Below are positions 1-7,823 of a stretch of 37,895 bases of DNA, piece by piece. Source of the stretch: Vulcanimicrobiota bacterium. GTDB taxonomy: Bacteria; Vulcanimicrobiota; Vulcanimicrobiia; Vulcanimicrobiales; Vulcanimicrobiaceae. A program made the position numbers and the translations under genes. The stretch spans positions 1 to 37,895 of the forward strand of contig DAIDGS010000179.1 of NCBI GenBank assembly GCA_027459845.1, written 5' to 3'. Below the pieces are notes generated by a model. It ran no database searches. It was given only the letters and a program-made list of their open reading frames with translations, and was not told the origin of the DNA. Position 1 is the stretch's first letter. Every line of letters begins with the position of its first letter.

Positions 1-174
1 CTCTACTACAGCACCTCGCCGTCCCTCGACGGCTCGCGGTGGTCGGACGGCTATCCGCGCGGCAGTGGAGGCGCCGTCTTTCGCCTGCACGGCACGACCC
101 AGTACACGCTCGACGCAAGCGGAACCAGCCACGGCAAAGCCTTCACGTCGCACCAGGTCTGCACGAGGTCTTAG
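1..174 (+). CDS. C-terminal end of an unrecognised protein (5' truncated by window edge)
   Basis: Frame 1 is open from the first base to a TAG at 172-174 and gives 57 residues rich in Ser, Gly, Tyr and Thr with a Cys near the end. The composition resembles an extracellular or cell-surface domain. The frame is supported by an intrinsic terminator starting 10 bases after the stop. I do not recognise the family, and the start lies outside the window. Confidence 0.5.
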   Translation, partial: LYYSTSPSLDGSRWSDGYPRGSGGAVFRLHGTTQYTLDASGTSHGKAFTSHQVCTRS

Positions 175-183
175 TCGGTCCCT

Positions 184-222
184 GGGCGAGCGGACTCGCG
201 GGTATGAGCCGCTCGCCCTTTT
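184..222 (+). terminator. Intrinsic terminator
   Basis: A perfect 10-bp stem (GGGCGAGCGG at 184-193 with CCGCTCGCCC at 209-218) closes a 15-base loop and is followed directly by TTTT (219-222). It ends the upstream frame. Only about 40 bases separate it from the chosen start of the oxidase gene, so that gene either has a promoter overlapping this hairpin or is reached by read-through. Confidence 0.75.
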
Positions 223-261
223 ATGCTCTCTCTTCGCGTCGAGCCGAGTCGGAAGGTAATG

Positions 262-2163
262 ATGCTCTCAATGCGGTTTTGGCGCACCGTGCGCCAGTAT
301 GCCCTGCTCTTCATCGTGGGCGCGCTCGGCGCGCTGTTCTTGAGCGGGCCACCCGCGAGCGCGCGGGTGCCCAAAGGCCTGCCGCCGATCTGCGGTGGTC
401 CGCTTCCATCCGGCCCGATCACCTCGGGCCCGCGTATCGACATGACCGCGCTGCCGCACGACGACCTCGGCTGGCCCGAACTCATCTTGCGGGTGCGCTC
501 GCGCGGCGAACGCTTTTGCTATCGCTACGCCTACGACGGAACAACGTATCACCGCGCGCCGATTATGGTCGTCCACCCAGGCGATCGGTTTGCGGTACGC
601 GTGGTCAACGAACTGACCGGTCCGGCCAGCGGCGCGAGGATGGCGGCCAGCGCGGTGCCGCCCTGCAAGCCGCGTCCGATGCCCAACGTGATGCCGCGGC
701 CCTTCGTCGGCTACTTCGACCATACGATCGAAGCGCGCGCGATGAAGCTCTCGGATACCGACGTCAACATGCACTTTCACGGCTTCGTCGGCCCGGCGAG
801 TGAAGAAAACATCTTCCTCTCCACGCTGAGTACGCCCGCACGCGCCTGCGAATACGACATCACGGTGCCGCGCACTCAACCGCCGGGGACCTACTTCTAT
901 CATCCGCACGCGCACGGGGCCGCCGAGGACGAGGTTGCGGGCGGCCTCTCGGGTATGTGGATCGTGGAGCCCGCTACGACGGAGTTGCCCGTACGCGACG
1001 AACACGCGATCGTGTTGCGCTATCGGATTCCCTTCCTCGCCAACTGGAACTACGTCCCGAGCGAGCTGCCACTCGTTCGCGCTGCCGCGGCGCACGAAGC
1101 AACGCTCGCGCCACATACGCCCGTCGCGTTCGATCCGTTCGACCCGCCGCCGTGGCCCAGCGCGGTGCCGATGCGCGGCCACGGCATCTATGTCGCGCGC
1201 TGCGGAAGCCGCCCCGACGGTCGCCTTGCGGTTGACGGCGTCGACGCCCCCGGCGAGCTGAGCGTCCCGGCCGGCGAGCCGCAGTTGCTGCGCGTACTCA
1301 ACGCAACCTCGGACTCGATCGTGTACATGCGCGTGCGCGCGCACGGCCGCGACCGTTCGTTCAAGATCGTCGGTCGCGACGGAACGCCGGTCGGCGGCGA
1401 CGACGCCGCACCGTTGGCACGCTTCATCGCGGCGCGACAGGCCACGCTCGTGCCGGCTGCCCGCGTCGATATCCTGCTCACGCTCAAAGCGGGACAGAAG
1501 GTGACGCTCTACACCCATCGCCACTGCAATGCTCCCTCCGACGCGGTCGCTCGAACGCAGCCGCTACTGGTGGTGCGCGCATCCGCACCACTCGCGCATC
1601 CGACCGTCGTTGCGACGCGCCCGCTCACGGCCGCGCAGAGCCCGGCCGCCAAACTGGTGGCATACGTCCGTGCGCATCCGCAGCTCGTCCGCAAGCGCGC
1701 ATTTACCTATACGGAATACGTCCTACCCAAGGCACACGGTCGCGGCGCGCACGGCGCCTATTACCTCACCGAGACGAGTCGCCCGGGATTCCACGAAACG
1801 CCCTTCTGGCCAACCTACGCGAAGGGTGCGATGACGCCGGATCCCACAGTTGTGGTACGACGCGGGACGATCGAGGAGTGGTATCTGTTCAACACGACCC
1901 TCGAAACGCATAGCTTCCACATCCATCAAATGAACTTCGTCGCGGTCAACGTGCCCGGCGGTCCGATGACGCTCGATACGGTCGAGGTCCCATTCGGACG
2001 CCTGCTTCCCAATCTGAAAAGCCGCGACTATCCGCTCATCGCTCCGTCGGTCACGCGCGTGATTTTGGACTTTCGGCACGTGCGCCGCGGCACGTTCGTC
2101 TTTCACTGTCACATGCTCTTTCATGAAGACCGCGGCATGATGGGCGTCATCAAGGTCGTGTAA
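262..2163 (+). CDS. Secreted multicopper oxidase
   Basis: About 633 residues. A hydrophobic N-terminal export signal is followed by cupredoxin domains carrying all four copper-ligand motifs: HFHG near base 772, HPHAH near 900, HSFHIH near 1912, and HCHxxxHxxxxM near 2104. This is the full trinuclear plus type-1 copper set, so the protein should be an active oxidase of the laccase/CueO/bilirubin-oxidase type acting outside the cytoplasm. The substrate (Cu(I), Mn(II), phenolics) cannot be told from sequence. ATG 262 (or 259) is preferred because GGAAGG at 251-256 is correctly spaced. An upstream ATG at 223 abuts the preceding terminator and has no ribosome site. Next in the same direction are blaI/blaR1-like regulators, but they have their own promoter. 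Confidence 0.93.
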   Translation: MLSMRFWRTVRQYALLFIVGALGALFLSGPPASARVPKGLPPICGGPLPSGPITSGPRIDMTALPHDDLGWPELILRVRSRGERFCYRYAYDGTTYHRAPIMVVHPGDRFAVRVVNELTGPASGARMAASAVPPCKPRPMPNVMPRPFVGYFDHTIEARAMKLSDTDVNMHFHGFVGPASEENIFLSTLSTPARACEYDITVPRTQPPGTYFYHPHAHGAAEDEVAGGLSGMWIVEPATTELPVRDEHAIVLRYRIPFLANWNYVPSELPLVRAAAAHEATLAPHTPVAFDPFDPPPWPSAVPMRGHGIYVARCGSRPDGRLAVDGVDAPGELSVPAGEPQLLRVLNATSDSIVYMRVRAHGRDRSFKIVGRDGTPVGGDDAAPLARFIAARQATLVPAARVDILLTLKAGQKVTLYTHRHCNAPSDAVARTQPLLVVRASAPLAHPTVVATRPLTAAQSPAAKLVAYVRAHPQLVRKRAFTYTEYVLPKAHGRGAHGAYYLTETSRPGFHETPFWPTYAKGAMTPDPTVVVRRGTIEEWYLFNTTLETHSFHIHQMNFVAVNVPGGPMTLDTVEVPFGRLLPNLKSRDYPLIAPSVTRVILDFRHVRRGTFVFHCHMLFHEDRGMMGVIKVV

Positions 2164-2418
2164 GAGAGGCTTCCTGCGTCGTCGCGAACGCGAGGTCGTA
2201 GGCAGCCTTGAAGCGACGCTCGCGGCCGCGCCCAACCAGCGGGCGGACGCGAGCGTCGCCGGCCTTTTCGAGCGAGGCCGGCAAGCATGGGCGTGGGGAA
2301 GGCCGATCGGCTCGCGCGTGTCGCCCCGGTGAAGTGGCGCCGCGCGGGGCGCCCTCATCCGAAGACGGGTCGCCGCTCGGGCTGTGCGAGCCTCACAGCG
2401 ATTCCATTAGAAATCTAG
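2164..2418 (+). other. Non-coding gap before the blaI-like gene
   Basis: No open frame here has a ribosome site or recognisable family. A short plus-strand frame around 2170-2330 has a protein-like composition but no start codon or ribosome site, so I do not call it. A half-palindromic TTAG/CTAG element at 2408-2418 lies just upstream of the -35 box and may be a second regulator site. Confidence 0.4.
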
Positions 2419-2463
2419 TTGACAGGCGGCCGCGACTCGCTTAGGATACTATTACATTCCTAA
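2419..2463 (+). promoter_or_regulatory. Promoter and probable BlaI-type operator
   Basis: TTGACA (2419-2424), a 17-base spacer and TAGGAT (2442-2447) form a near-consensus housekeeping promoter. Overlapping the -10 is an inverted repeat, TTAGGA (2441-2446) with TCCTAA (2458-2463), placed where a bound repressor would block initiation. BlaI/MecI proteins bind short inverted repeats at their own promoters, so autoregulation is the natural reading. The operator assignment is inference. Confidence 0.65.
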
Positions 2464-2477
2464 TCGTTGGAGGGAAC

Positions 2478-2864
2478 GTGTCGCGTAAGAAGTCCTTGAT
2501 CCTCACCGATCACGAACTGCGATTGATGAACGTACTCTGGCTGCGCGGCCGGGCTACGGTCGCAGAGGTAGTCGAATCGCTGCCGCCGCCACCGCTTGCC
2601 TACAGCACCGTGCTCACGACGATGCGCACGCTCGAGCAGAAGGGCTACGTCGCGCATGACGAGGAGCGGCGAGCGTACATCTATCGTCCCGTCGTGGCTC
2701 GCGATCAGGCGGCAAAATCGGCGATGCATCACCTGCTCGGCCGCTTCTTCGGCAACTCGCCGGGTGCGCTCGCCGTCGCGTTGCTCGGCGAGGCGCCACT
2801 CAGCGATGCCGACGCCACCGAGATCGAGCGGATGCTGCAGCGCCGCAGAAAGGCTACGCCATGA
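2478..2864 (+). CDS. blaI: BlaI/MecI/CopY-family transcriptional repressor
   Basis: 128 residues, the usual length of the family. The N-terminal two-thirds is a winged helix with the family hallmarks: LTDHELRLMNVLW, then TVAEVVESL, then a recognition helix STVLTTMRTLEQKGYV. The C-terminal third is a dimerisation helix. In the family, a partner M56 metalloprotease cleaves the repressor to release DNA. GTG 2478 follows GGAGG at 2469-2473. The stop overlaps the start of the M56 gene (ATGA), so the two are translationally coupled. The regulated target may be only this operon or may include the upstream oxidase. No beta-lactamase is visible. Confidence 0.92.
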   Translation: MSRKKSLILTDHELRLMNVLWLRGRATVAEVVESLPPPPLAYSTVLTTMRTLEQKGYVAHDEERRAYIYRPVVARDQAAKSAMHHLLGRFFGNSPGALAVALLGEAPLSDADATEIERMLQRRRKATP

Positions 2865-4045
2865 TGGTGCAACTGATCGTCGATTCGCTCTGGCAGGGTG
2901 CGCTCGTGGTTGTCTTTGCGGCGCTCGTGACGGTGATGCTTCCCAAGCGCAGCGCCGCAACGCGCTACGCCGTGTGGTTCGTCGCACTGCTCGCACTACC
3001 GATCGTTCCGATACTGACGCTATGGCACCCAGCGCCGACCCCGGCGATCGCGCTCCCAGCGGCCGACGGCATGACGATGGCCACCGCGCTCTTTACCGCT
3101 AAGGCGGCACACGCCGGGACGACGATCGCGATCGTCTGGCTCTGCGGCTTCGCGTTCTCGCTGACACGGCTCGCCATCAGTTACGCGCGCATTCGTACGA
3201 TCGTTCGACGTGCGACTGCGGTGCCAAAGCTCGGGAACGACGTGCTGCTGTCGAACGAGGTGACGATTCCGATCGCCGTCGGCGTCGTTTCGCCTCGCAT
3301 CGTGATGCCGGCCGACCTGGTGCAGACGCTCGATCCGGTCGACCTGGAGATCATCCTGCGGCACGAACGCGCGCACATTCGCCGCGGCGACGTCGCGGGA
3401 AACTTCGTTCAACGCCTGATCGAATCGGCGCTCTTCTTTAATCCGTGGGTGTTTATCGTCGGCCGCCAACTCATCGTCGAACGCGAGGCCGCCTGCGACG
3501 ACCGGGCGATCTACTCGACGAACTACTCGAATCGATACGCCACATGCCTGGCGCAGCTCGCTTGCGGCGTGCGGCGCTCGCGTACGCCCCTGCTCACTCC
3601 CAGCGCGATCGGACCGCGGCATTTGATCGTGGACCGTATCGCGCGCCTCTTGAACGGAAAGGTTCCCCAGGTGAGAATCAACTACTTCGTGCTCGGCGCC
3701 AGCGCGGCGCTCTTTATTGCCCTTGGCCTCGCGCTCGGTACGCCGAGAGTCGTTTCGGCGACCACAAGCACGGCGGGAACGAAGTGCAATCACCCCGCCT
3801 CGGTTGTGACGCCCGCGGTGCCCGCTATCCCGACCTCGTTCCACGCCAACGGGTACGCGACGGCGCTCGTCAGCCTCGACCAAAACGGAAACGTGCTCGG
3901 CGTCAAGATTGCCCACTCCAGCGGATACGCCGTGCTCGACAACGCGACGCGGACGGCCGCGCTAAAGTCGACCTACGCACCCGCCGTAAAGCAATGCAAG
4001 CCAGTAGCGGGGCAATACCTCTTCAAAGTTAAGGCGCGGCCTTAA
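2861..4045 (+). CDS. BlaR1-like M56 membrane metalloprotease with a TonB-like C-terminal domain
   Basis: 394 residues. Membrane segments lie at about 11-27, 36-55, 87-107 and 276-293. The zinc protease motif HERAH is at 168-172 and the downstream EREAACDD at 207-214 supplies the third ligand, so the protease core looks intact. After the last membrane segment, the usual penicillin-binding sensor is absent. Residues ~312-394 instead look like a TonB C-terminal type domain (NGYATALVSLDQNGNVLGV and a late Cys-rich stretch). The expected role is to sense a signal outside the membrane and cleave the BlaI-like partner. The ligand is unknown and, from the missing domain, probably not a beta-lactam. 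Confidence 0.88.
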   Translation: MMVQLIVDSLWQGALVVVFAALVTVMLPKRSAATRYAVWFVALLALPIVPILTLWHPAPTPAIALPAADGMTMATALFTAKAAHAGTTIAIVWLCGFAFSLTRLAISYARIRTIVRRATAVPKLGNDVLLSNEVTIPIAVGVVSPRIVMPADLVQTLDPVDLEIILRHERAHIRRGDVAGNFVQRLIESALFFNPWVFIVGRQLIVEREAACDDRAIYSTNYSNRYATCLAQLACGVRRSRTPLLTPSAIGPRHLIVDRIARLLNGKVPQVRINYFVLGASAALFIALGLALGTPRVVSATTSTAGTKCNHPASVVTPAVPAIPTSFHANGYATALVSLDQNGNVLGVKIAHSSGYAVLDNATRTAALKSTYAPAVKQCKPVAGQYLFKVKARP

Positions 4046-4061
4046 TCGAATCTCGCCCACC

Positions 4062-4093
4062 GGGCAGCGCCGCATGCGGCGCTGCCCTTTTTT
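4062..4093 (+). terminator. Strong intrinsic terminator after blaR1-like gene
   Basis: A perfect 26-base palindrome (13-bp arms, GGGCAGCGCCGCA and its complement, 4062-4087) is followed by six T residues (4088-4093). It closes the blaI-blaR1 operon. Bases 4094-4318 beyond it hold no gene I can support. Confidence 0.9.
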
Positions 4094-4318
4094 GCTTTTA
4101 CGGGCCCGGGCCGTGACCCCGGTTGAGATGGGCTACGGCGCATCGTGCGATCGGCCATTCCTGTAACGGGCCAAGCGAGGCACGTTCTCATGGTCACACG
4201 CTCTTCGTCAGAGCTTCGGCACCCGTGCGTTACAGCGCGACCAGTCTTGGGCCGCAATCGGCTGCACCGCAATGCCCGCGGCGAGGTAGGCCGGACCACT
4301 TTTCCTCGATGCCCGCAG

Positions 4319-5017
4319 TCATGAGCTACGCGCCTCAAAGATTTCCACGTTGGGAGGAGCATCGACGAGAAAGTCGCGGTCTTGCGGATAGTAGCGCGCC
4401 GCCTCAGGCGGATCTCCAGCGAAGCGCGTGATGGATTGCACCGTGTCCCACAACGAAAGCGTAACGATCTCACCGTAGTCGCCGCGATCGCCGGTGAGGA
4501 GGACCCACCCGAGGTTGCCCGGCGTTCGGCGGTAATCGTCAAGCCCCGTCTCGGCTACGTACCCGCGATATGCGGCAAGCAAGCCGGGCTTGACGCGCCC
4601 ACGCCAAAGCCGCGCGACAAGAGGTTTGCCAGGGCGATGGCACACTTCGTAGCGATTGCCGTCCAGGTCCGCAAAGAACGCAGCGTAGTAGCCCTCGGAG
4701 TACTCCGGACAGTCATGCGGTGCTTCGTACTCGGTAGCACCGGCGCGCTTAGCAGCCTCAGCGACGGCATCGACGGCCTCACGCGAGCCCGCGCGAAAGG
4801 CGATGCGCGTGTGCGACGGAGCCATGTCCGGCTCGGCCGTGATTGCGAGAAACGGCCCGGCTTCGCTCGGCGAGTCGTATGACACCCAGCACTCCGAGGT
4901 CGAGACGGCACCGAGTCCAACGGCTGCGCAAAACGCATCGTAAAAGCCTCGGGCGCGCGCGAGGTCGCGCACCCGAACGTCGAGATGATCCCAAAGGCCA
5001 AGGGGCACGGCAGTCAC
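4319..5017 (-). CDS. VOC-family protein fused to an ABM-like (monooxygenase-fold) domain
   Basis: 232 residues. Residues ~8-125 form a glyoxalase/VOC domain (GLWDHLDVRVRDLARARGFYD at the start, DLDGNRYEVCHRP at the end, with the usual His and Glu metal-ligand positions). Residues ~130-225 resemble an antibiotic-biosynthesis-monooxygenase/dimeric alpha-beta barrel (WRGRVKPGLLAAYRGYV, IVTLSLWDTVQSITRFAGD). The enzyme activity is unknown. The GTG start at 5017 overlaps the TGA of the upstream gene (GTGA), so the two are co-translated. A longer frame reaching 5092 would run through the neighbour and is rejected. The AraC gene is divergent and could regulate this pair. Confidence 0.8.
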   Translation of the reverse strand: MTAVPLGLWDHLDVRVRDLARARGFYDAFCAAVGLGAVSTSECWVSYDSPSEAGPFLAITAEPDMAPSHTRIAFRAGSREAVDAVAEAAKRAGATEYEAPHDCPEYSEGYYAAFFADLDGNRYEVCHRPGKPLVARLWRGRVKPGLLAAYRGYVAETGLDDYRRTPGNLGWVLLTGDRGDYGEIVTLSLWDTVQSITRFAGDPPEAARYYPQDRDFLVDAPPNVEIFEARSS

Positions 5018-5535
5018 TCCTCGCCACGTACTAAGGCAAACTCTGAGCCCATGTGCCATAGGCCGTCGGTGCTTTGGTGCTCGCCGCGCCAAAGAAAGCT
5101 GGTAGGCGTGATATCGTTGAAGCTCCAGCGGATTGGCGTGCCTTCATCGAGGCCCGTGAGCACGATACGATCGCCGCTGCGCGACCCCGCTAAAAGGTTC
5201 TGCTTTCCCGTGACCGGATTGATCCACGTCACGTTCCAGGCCGTGCCCTCAAGATTGAGAAAGCGCAGCGAGGTTCCGTAGCGCGTGTACGCGTCAGTAG
5301 TTTGCCGTTTGCGTCGCGTCGGGACGATCCACACGTCCTGCAGCGCGCGCCCGTCGAGCACCCACGCGAACCACCACTCGCCGCGGCTTTCGGTAACGCT
5401 GCCGTCGTCCGCGTGGTCGCGCACGACCGCCGACCAGCATCCAACCAGCCAGTCGAGGTCGCGGGCGCGTGCTCCCAACGCCGGCGAGGGTTTGGAAGCG
5501 ATCAAGGCATCGGCAAATCCACGGGCGAATTCCAT
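5014..5535 (-). CDS. DUF1579-like / lipocalin-fold protein of unknown function
   Basis: 173 residues, no signal peptide. The pattern LDWLVGCWSAVVRDH followed by alternating strands with Trp pairs (EWWFAWVLDG, ALQDVWIVP, TSLRFLN, WNVTWINPVTG) resembles DUF1579-type beta-barrel proteins that bind small hydrophobic ligands. Family placement is by eye and no catalytic site is evident. It is first in a two-gene operon with the VOC-ABM protein. The start (ATG 5535) lies 50 bases from the divergent AraC start and has only a weak ribosome site. Confidence 0.7.
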   Translation of the reverse strand: MEFARGFADALIASKPSPALGARARDLDWLVGCWSAVVRDHADDGSVTESRGEWWFAWVLDGRALQDVWIVPTRRKRQTTDAYTRYGTSLRFLNLEGTAWNVTWINPVTGKQNLLAGSRSGDRIVLTGLDEGTPIRWSFNDITPTSFLWRGEHQSTDGLWHMGSEFALVRGEE

Positions 5536-5585
5536 GTCACGATGCTATCCGATGCCGCACCGGAGAGCTTGGGGAAAGTTGACCG

Positions 5586-6443
5586 ATGATTGCCGCTGCA
5601 CCGCTGGCGGAAGGTCGGGGTTGGTCGGTCCACGATTGTCGCTGCAACGCGGGCCCGAACGACGCGCCGTTGGTCGAGTCGCGCCCGTACGTTTCGATCG
5701 CGCTGGTCGTCAGTGGGACCTTTCGCTTTCGCGGTCGCTACGGGGAAGTGTTGATGGCACCGGGGGCGATACTCGTGACCGACGGCGATCTCGAGTTCGA
5801 GTGCCGTCACGACGATAGCCGCGGCGACCACTGCATCGATTTCCGGTACGAGCGCGCCGCCTTCCAAGCGCTCGCCGCGGAGACCGGCGCGACCGATGCG
5901 ACGCTCCGTATGCATCAGATCCGCCCCACGCCTGCCACCTTGGCGTTGTTCGCTCGCTCGCTGGGCCAGGTGCGCACGCGCGATCCACTCGCCCTCGAGG
6001 AACTCAGCCAGCTTGCGGCCGCGACGACGCTGCGGTCCAACGAAGCGGCGCCCGCCGACTGCACGGTATCGCGATCGGATGACCTCGCGCGCGCCGCGGC
6101 GATCGCACGCATGGTCGAAGCGCATTCCTCCGAGCGGCTCACGCTTGCGGATCTGGGACGCGCAGCCGGCGTCGGGCGCGCGACGGCGATCCGACTGTTT
6201 CAGCGGGCGATCGGCATCACGCCTTATCAGTACCTCCTGCGAGTGCGCCTCGTCGCCGCCGCTCGTCTCCTGCCGACTAGCGACGACAGCGTGACCGCCA
6301 TTGCGGCGGCGTGCGGATTTAACGATCTCTCGGAGTTTACGCGCCGTTTCAAGCACGCCTTCGGCTATCCGCCCGGCCGTTATCGACGCGCATCGGCGCC
6401 GGCGGCGACCGGTCAGCCGCAAAGGTCGACGCTTTTGGCCTAA
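5586..6443 (+). CDS. AraC-family transcriptional regulator
   Basis: 285 residues. The N-terminal ~130 residues form a cupin-like sensing domain (SIALVVSGTFRFRG, MAPGAILVTDGD). The C-terminal ~100 residues carry the two AraC helix-turn-helices: LTLADLGRAAGVGRATAIRLFQ and VTAIAAACGFNDLSEFTRRF, then FGYPPGRYRR. ATG 5586 follows GGGGAAA at 5571-5577 with good spacing. It is divergent from the DUF1579/VOC pair and upstream of the putrescine operon in the same direction, so either could be its target. The inducer is unknown. Confidence 0.9.
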   Translation: MIAAAPLAEGRGWSVHDCRCNAGPNDAPLVESRPYVSIALVVSGTFRFRGRYGEVLMAPGAILVTDGDLEFECRHDDSRGDHCIDFRYERAAFQALAAETGATDATLRMHQIRPTPATLALFARSLGQVRTRDPLALEELSQLAAATTLRSNEAAPADCTVSRSDDLARAAAIARMVEAHSSERLTLADLGRAAGVGRATAIRLFQRAIGITPYQYLLRVRLVAAARLLPTSDDSVTAIAAACGFNDLSEFTRRFKHAFGYPPGRYRRASAPAATGQPQRSTLLA

Positions 6444-6481
6444 ACCTCTAAAATTTGCGTGGAAATTGTGCCGAAGGCACC

Positions 6482-6511
6482 TTGGATTGCCGGTCGGCGA
6501 ACCCGTACAAT
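6482..6511 (+). promoter_or_regulatory. Candidate promoter of the putrescine/GABA operon
   Basis: TTGGAT (6482-6487), an 18-base spacer and TACAAT (6506-6511) lie 33 bases upstream of the gabT start. Just upstream is a small inverted repeat, GTGCC-GAA-GGCAC (6467-6479), a possible regulator site. The motif match is moderate and untested. Confidence 0.4.
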
Positions 6512-6544
6512 TGCCCGAGACGCCCTCCCGGGAAGGATCTACGC

Positions 6545-7813
6545 GTGACCGCCACTCCGCTCTCCGAACGTACCGCCGATCTGCTGGCGCGACGCCAAGC
6601 CGGCGTCGCGCGCGGCGTCGCGACCGTCCATCCGATCTTCGTCGAGCGCGCCGAAGGGGCGAAGCTCTGGGATACCCACGGCCGTCGCTACTACGACTTC
6701 GTCGGCGGGATTGGGACGCTTGCCATCGGCCACGCACACCCGCGCGTGACGGCCGCGATCGCCGAGCAAGCGGCGCGCTTCACGCACACCTGCTTTCAAG
6801 TCGCGATGTACGAGCCGTACGTCCGTGTCGCCGAGGAACTGAACCGCCGCGCGCCCGGCGACTTCGCAAAAAAGACGCTGCTGCTCTCGACCGGCGCCGA
6901 GGCGACCGAGAACGCCGTCAAGATCGCGCGCGAGCACACGCGCCGCCCCGGCGTGATCGCCTTCACGCACGGCTACCACGGCCGAACGCTGCTCGCGCTG
7001 ACGATGACCGGCAAGGATGAACCGTACAAACAGCACTTCGGGCCGTTTTGCGGCGACGTCTACCACGCGCCGTTTCCGTACGAACATCACGGCATCGATA
7101 CGGCGACCGCACTCAAGGGCTTGCACGCGCTTTTTGCCGAGCGCGCCGAACCCGAGCGAATTGCGGCGATCATCGTCGAGCCGGTGCTCGGCGAGGGCGG
7201 CTTCGTACCGGCGCCGCCCGCGTTTCTGCGCGCGCTGCGCGCGCTCGCCGATCGGCACGGGATCGTCCTGATCTTCGATGAGATTCAGACGGGCTTCGGT
7301 CGCACCGGCCGATTCTTCGCCAGCGAACACTACGACGTCGCACCCGATCTCATCACCGTCGCCAAGTCGCTGGCCGGCGGGTTGCCGCTGGCGGGCGTCT
7401 GCGGCCGCGCCGAGATCATGGATGCACCGCTCCCCGGCGGCTTGGGCGGCACCTTTGCCGGCAATCCGGTGGCGTGCGCTGCGGCGCTCGCGACCTTCGA
7501 GGTTATGGACGACGCGTTCTTGGCGCGGGCGCGCGCGATCGGCGAACGGCTCGAGCAGACGCTCCGCGCGCTGCAGCAGCGTCATCCGGCCATCACCGAC
7601 GTCCGCGGGCTCGGCCCGATGCTGGCGATGGAACTCCAGCACGGCGCTCAAGCAGTGGTTGCCGCCGCCCGCGAGCGCGGCCTCCTGTTGATGCTGGCCG
7701 GCCATCACGACGTCGTGCGCTTCCTGATTCCGTTCGTCATCGCCGATGCCGAACTCGATGATGCCCTTGCCATCCTCACCGCGAGCGCCGACGACGCGCT
7801 CGCACGCACCTAA
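6545..7813 (+). CDS. gabT: 4-aminobutyrate aminotransferase (class III PLP aminotransferase)
   Basis: 422 residues. The fold-type I class III pattern is complete: GGIGTLAIGHAHPRV, STGAEATENAVKIAR, HGYHGRTLLALTMTGK, EPVLGEGGF, FDEIQTGFGRTG and the PLP-binding Lys at about residue 274 (AKSLAGGLPLAG). It would transfer the amino group of GABA to 2-oxoglutarate, giving succinate semialdehyde. The GTG start at 6545 is chosen because GGAAGG at 6531-6536 is 8 bases upstream. A TTG-initiated extension to 6455 has no ribosome site. It is first of three genes that together would convert putrescine to succinate semialdehyde. A 5-aminovalerate or related substrate is possible. Confidence 0.9.
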   Translation: MTATPLSERTADLLARRQAGVARGVATVHPIFVERAEGAKLWDTHGRRYYDFVGGIGTLAIGHAHPRVTAAIAEQAARFTHTCFQVAMYEPYVRVAEELNRRAPGDFAKKTLLLSTGAEATENAVKIAREHTRRPGVIAFTHGYHGRTLLALTMTGKDEPYKQHFGPFCGDVYHAPFPYEHHGIDTATALKGLHALFAERAEPERIAAIIVEPVLGEGGFVPAPPAFLRALRALADRHGIVLIFDEIQTGFGRTGRFFASEHYDVAPDLITVAKSLAGGLPLAGVCGRAEIMDAPLPGGLGGTFAGNPVACAAALATFEVMDDAFLARARAIGERLEQTLRALQQRHPAITDVRGLGPMLAMELQHGAQAVVAAARERGLLLMLAGHHDVVRFLIPFVIADAELDDALAILTASADDALART

Positions 7814-7823
7814 GGAGTCCATC

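Noticed and set aside
268-1524. Long minus-strand open frame opposite the multicopper oxidase
   Set aside because: Arg/His-rich, no family pattern or ribosome site. It is a GC-driven shadow of the oxidase.
7746-7823. ATG 7746 as the patA start
   Set aside because: Would add 26 residues encoded inside gabT with no similarity to the family and no ribosome site.
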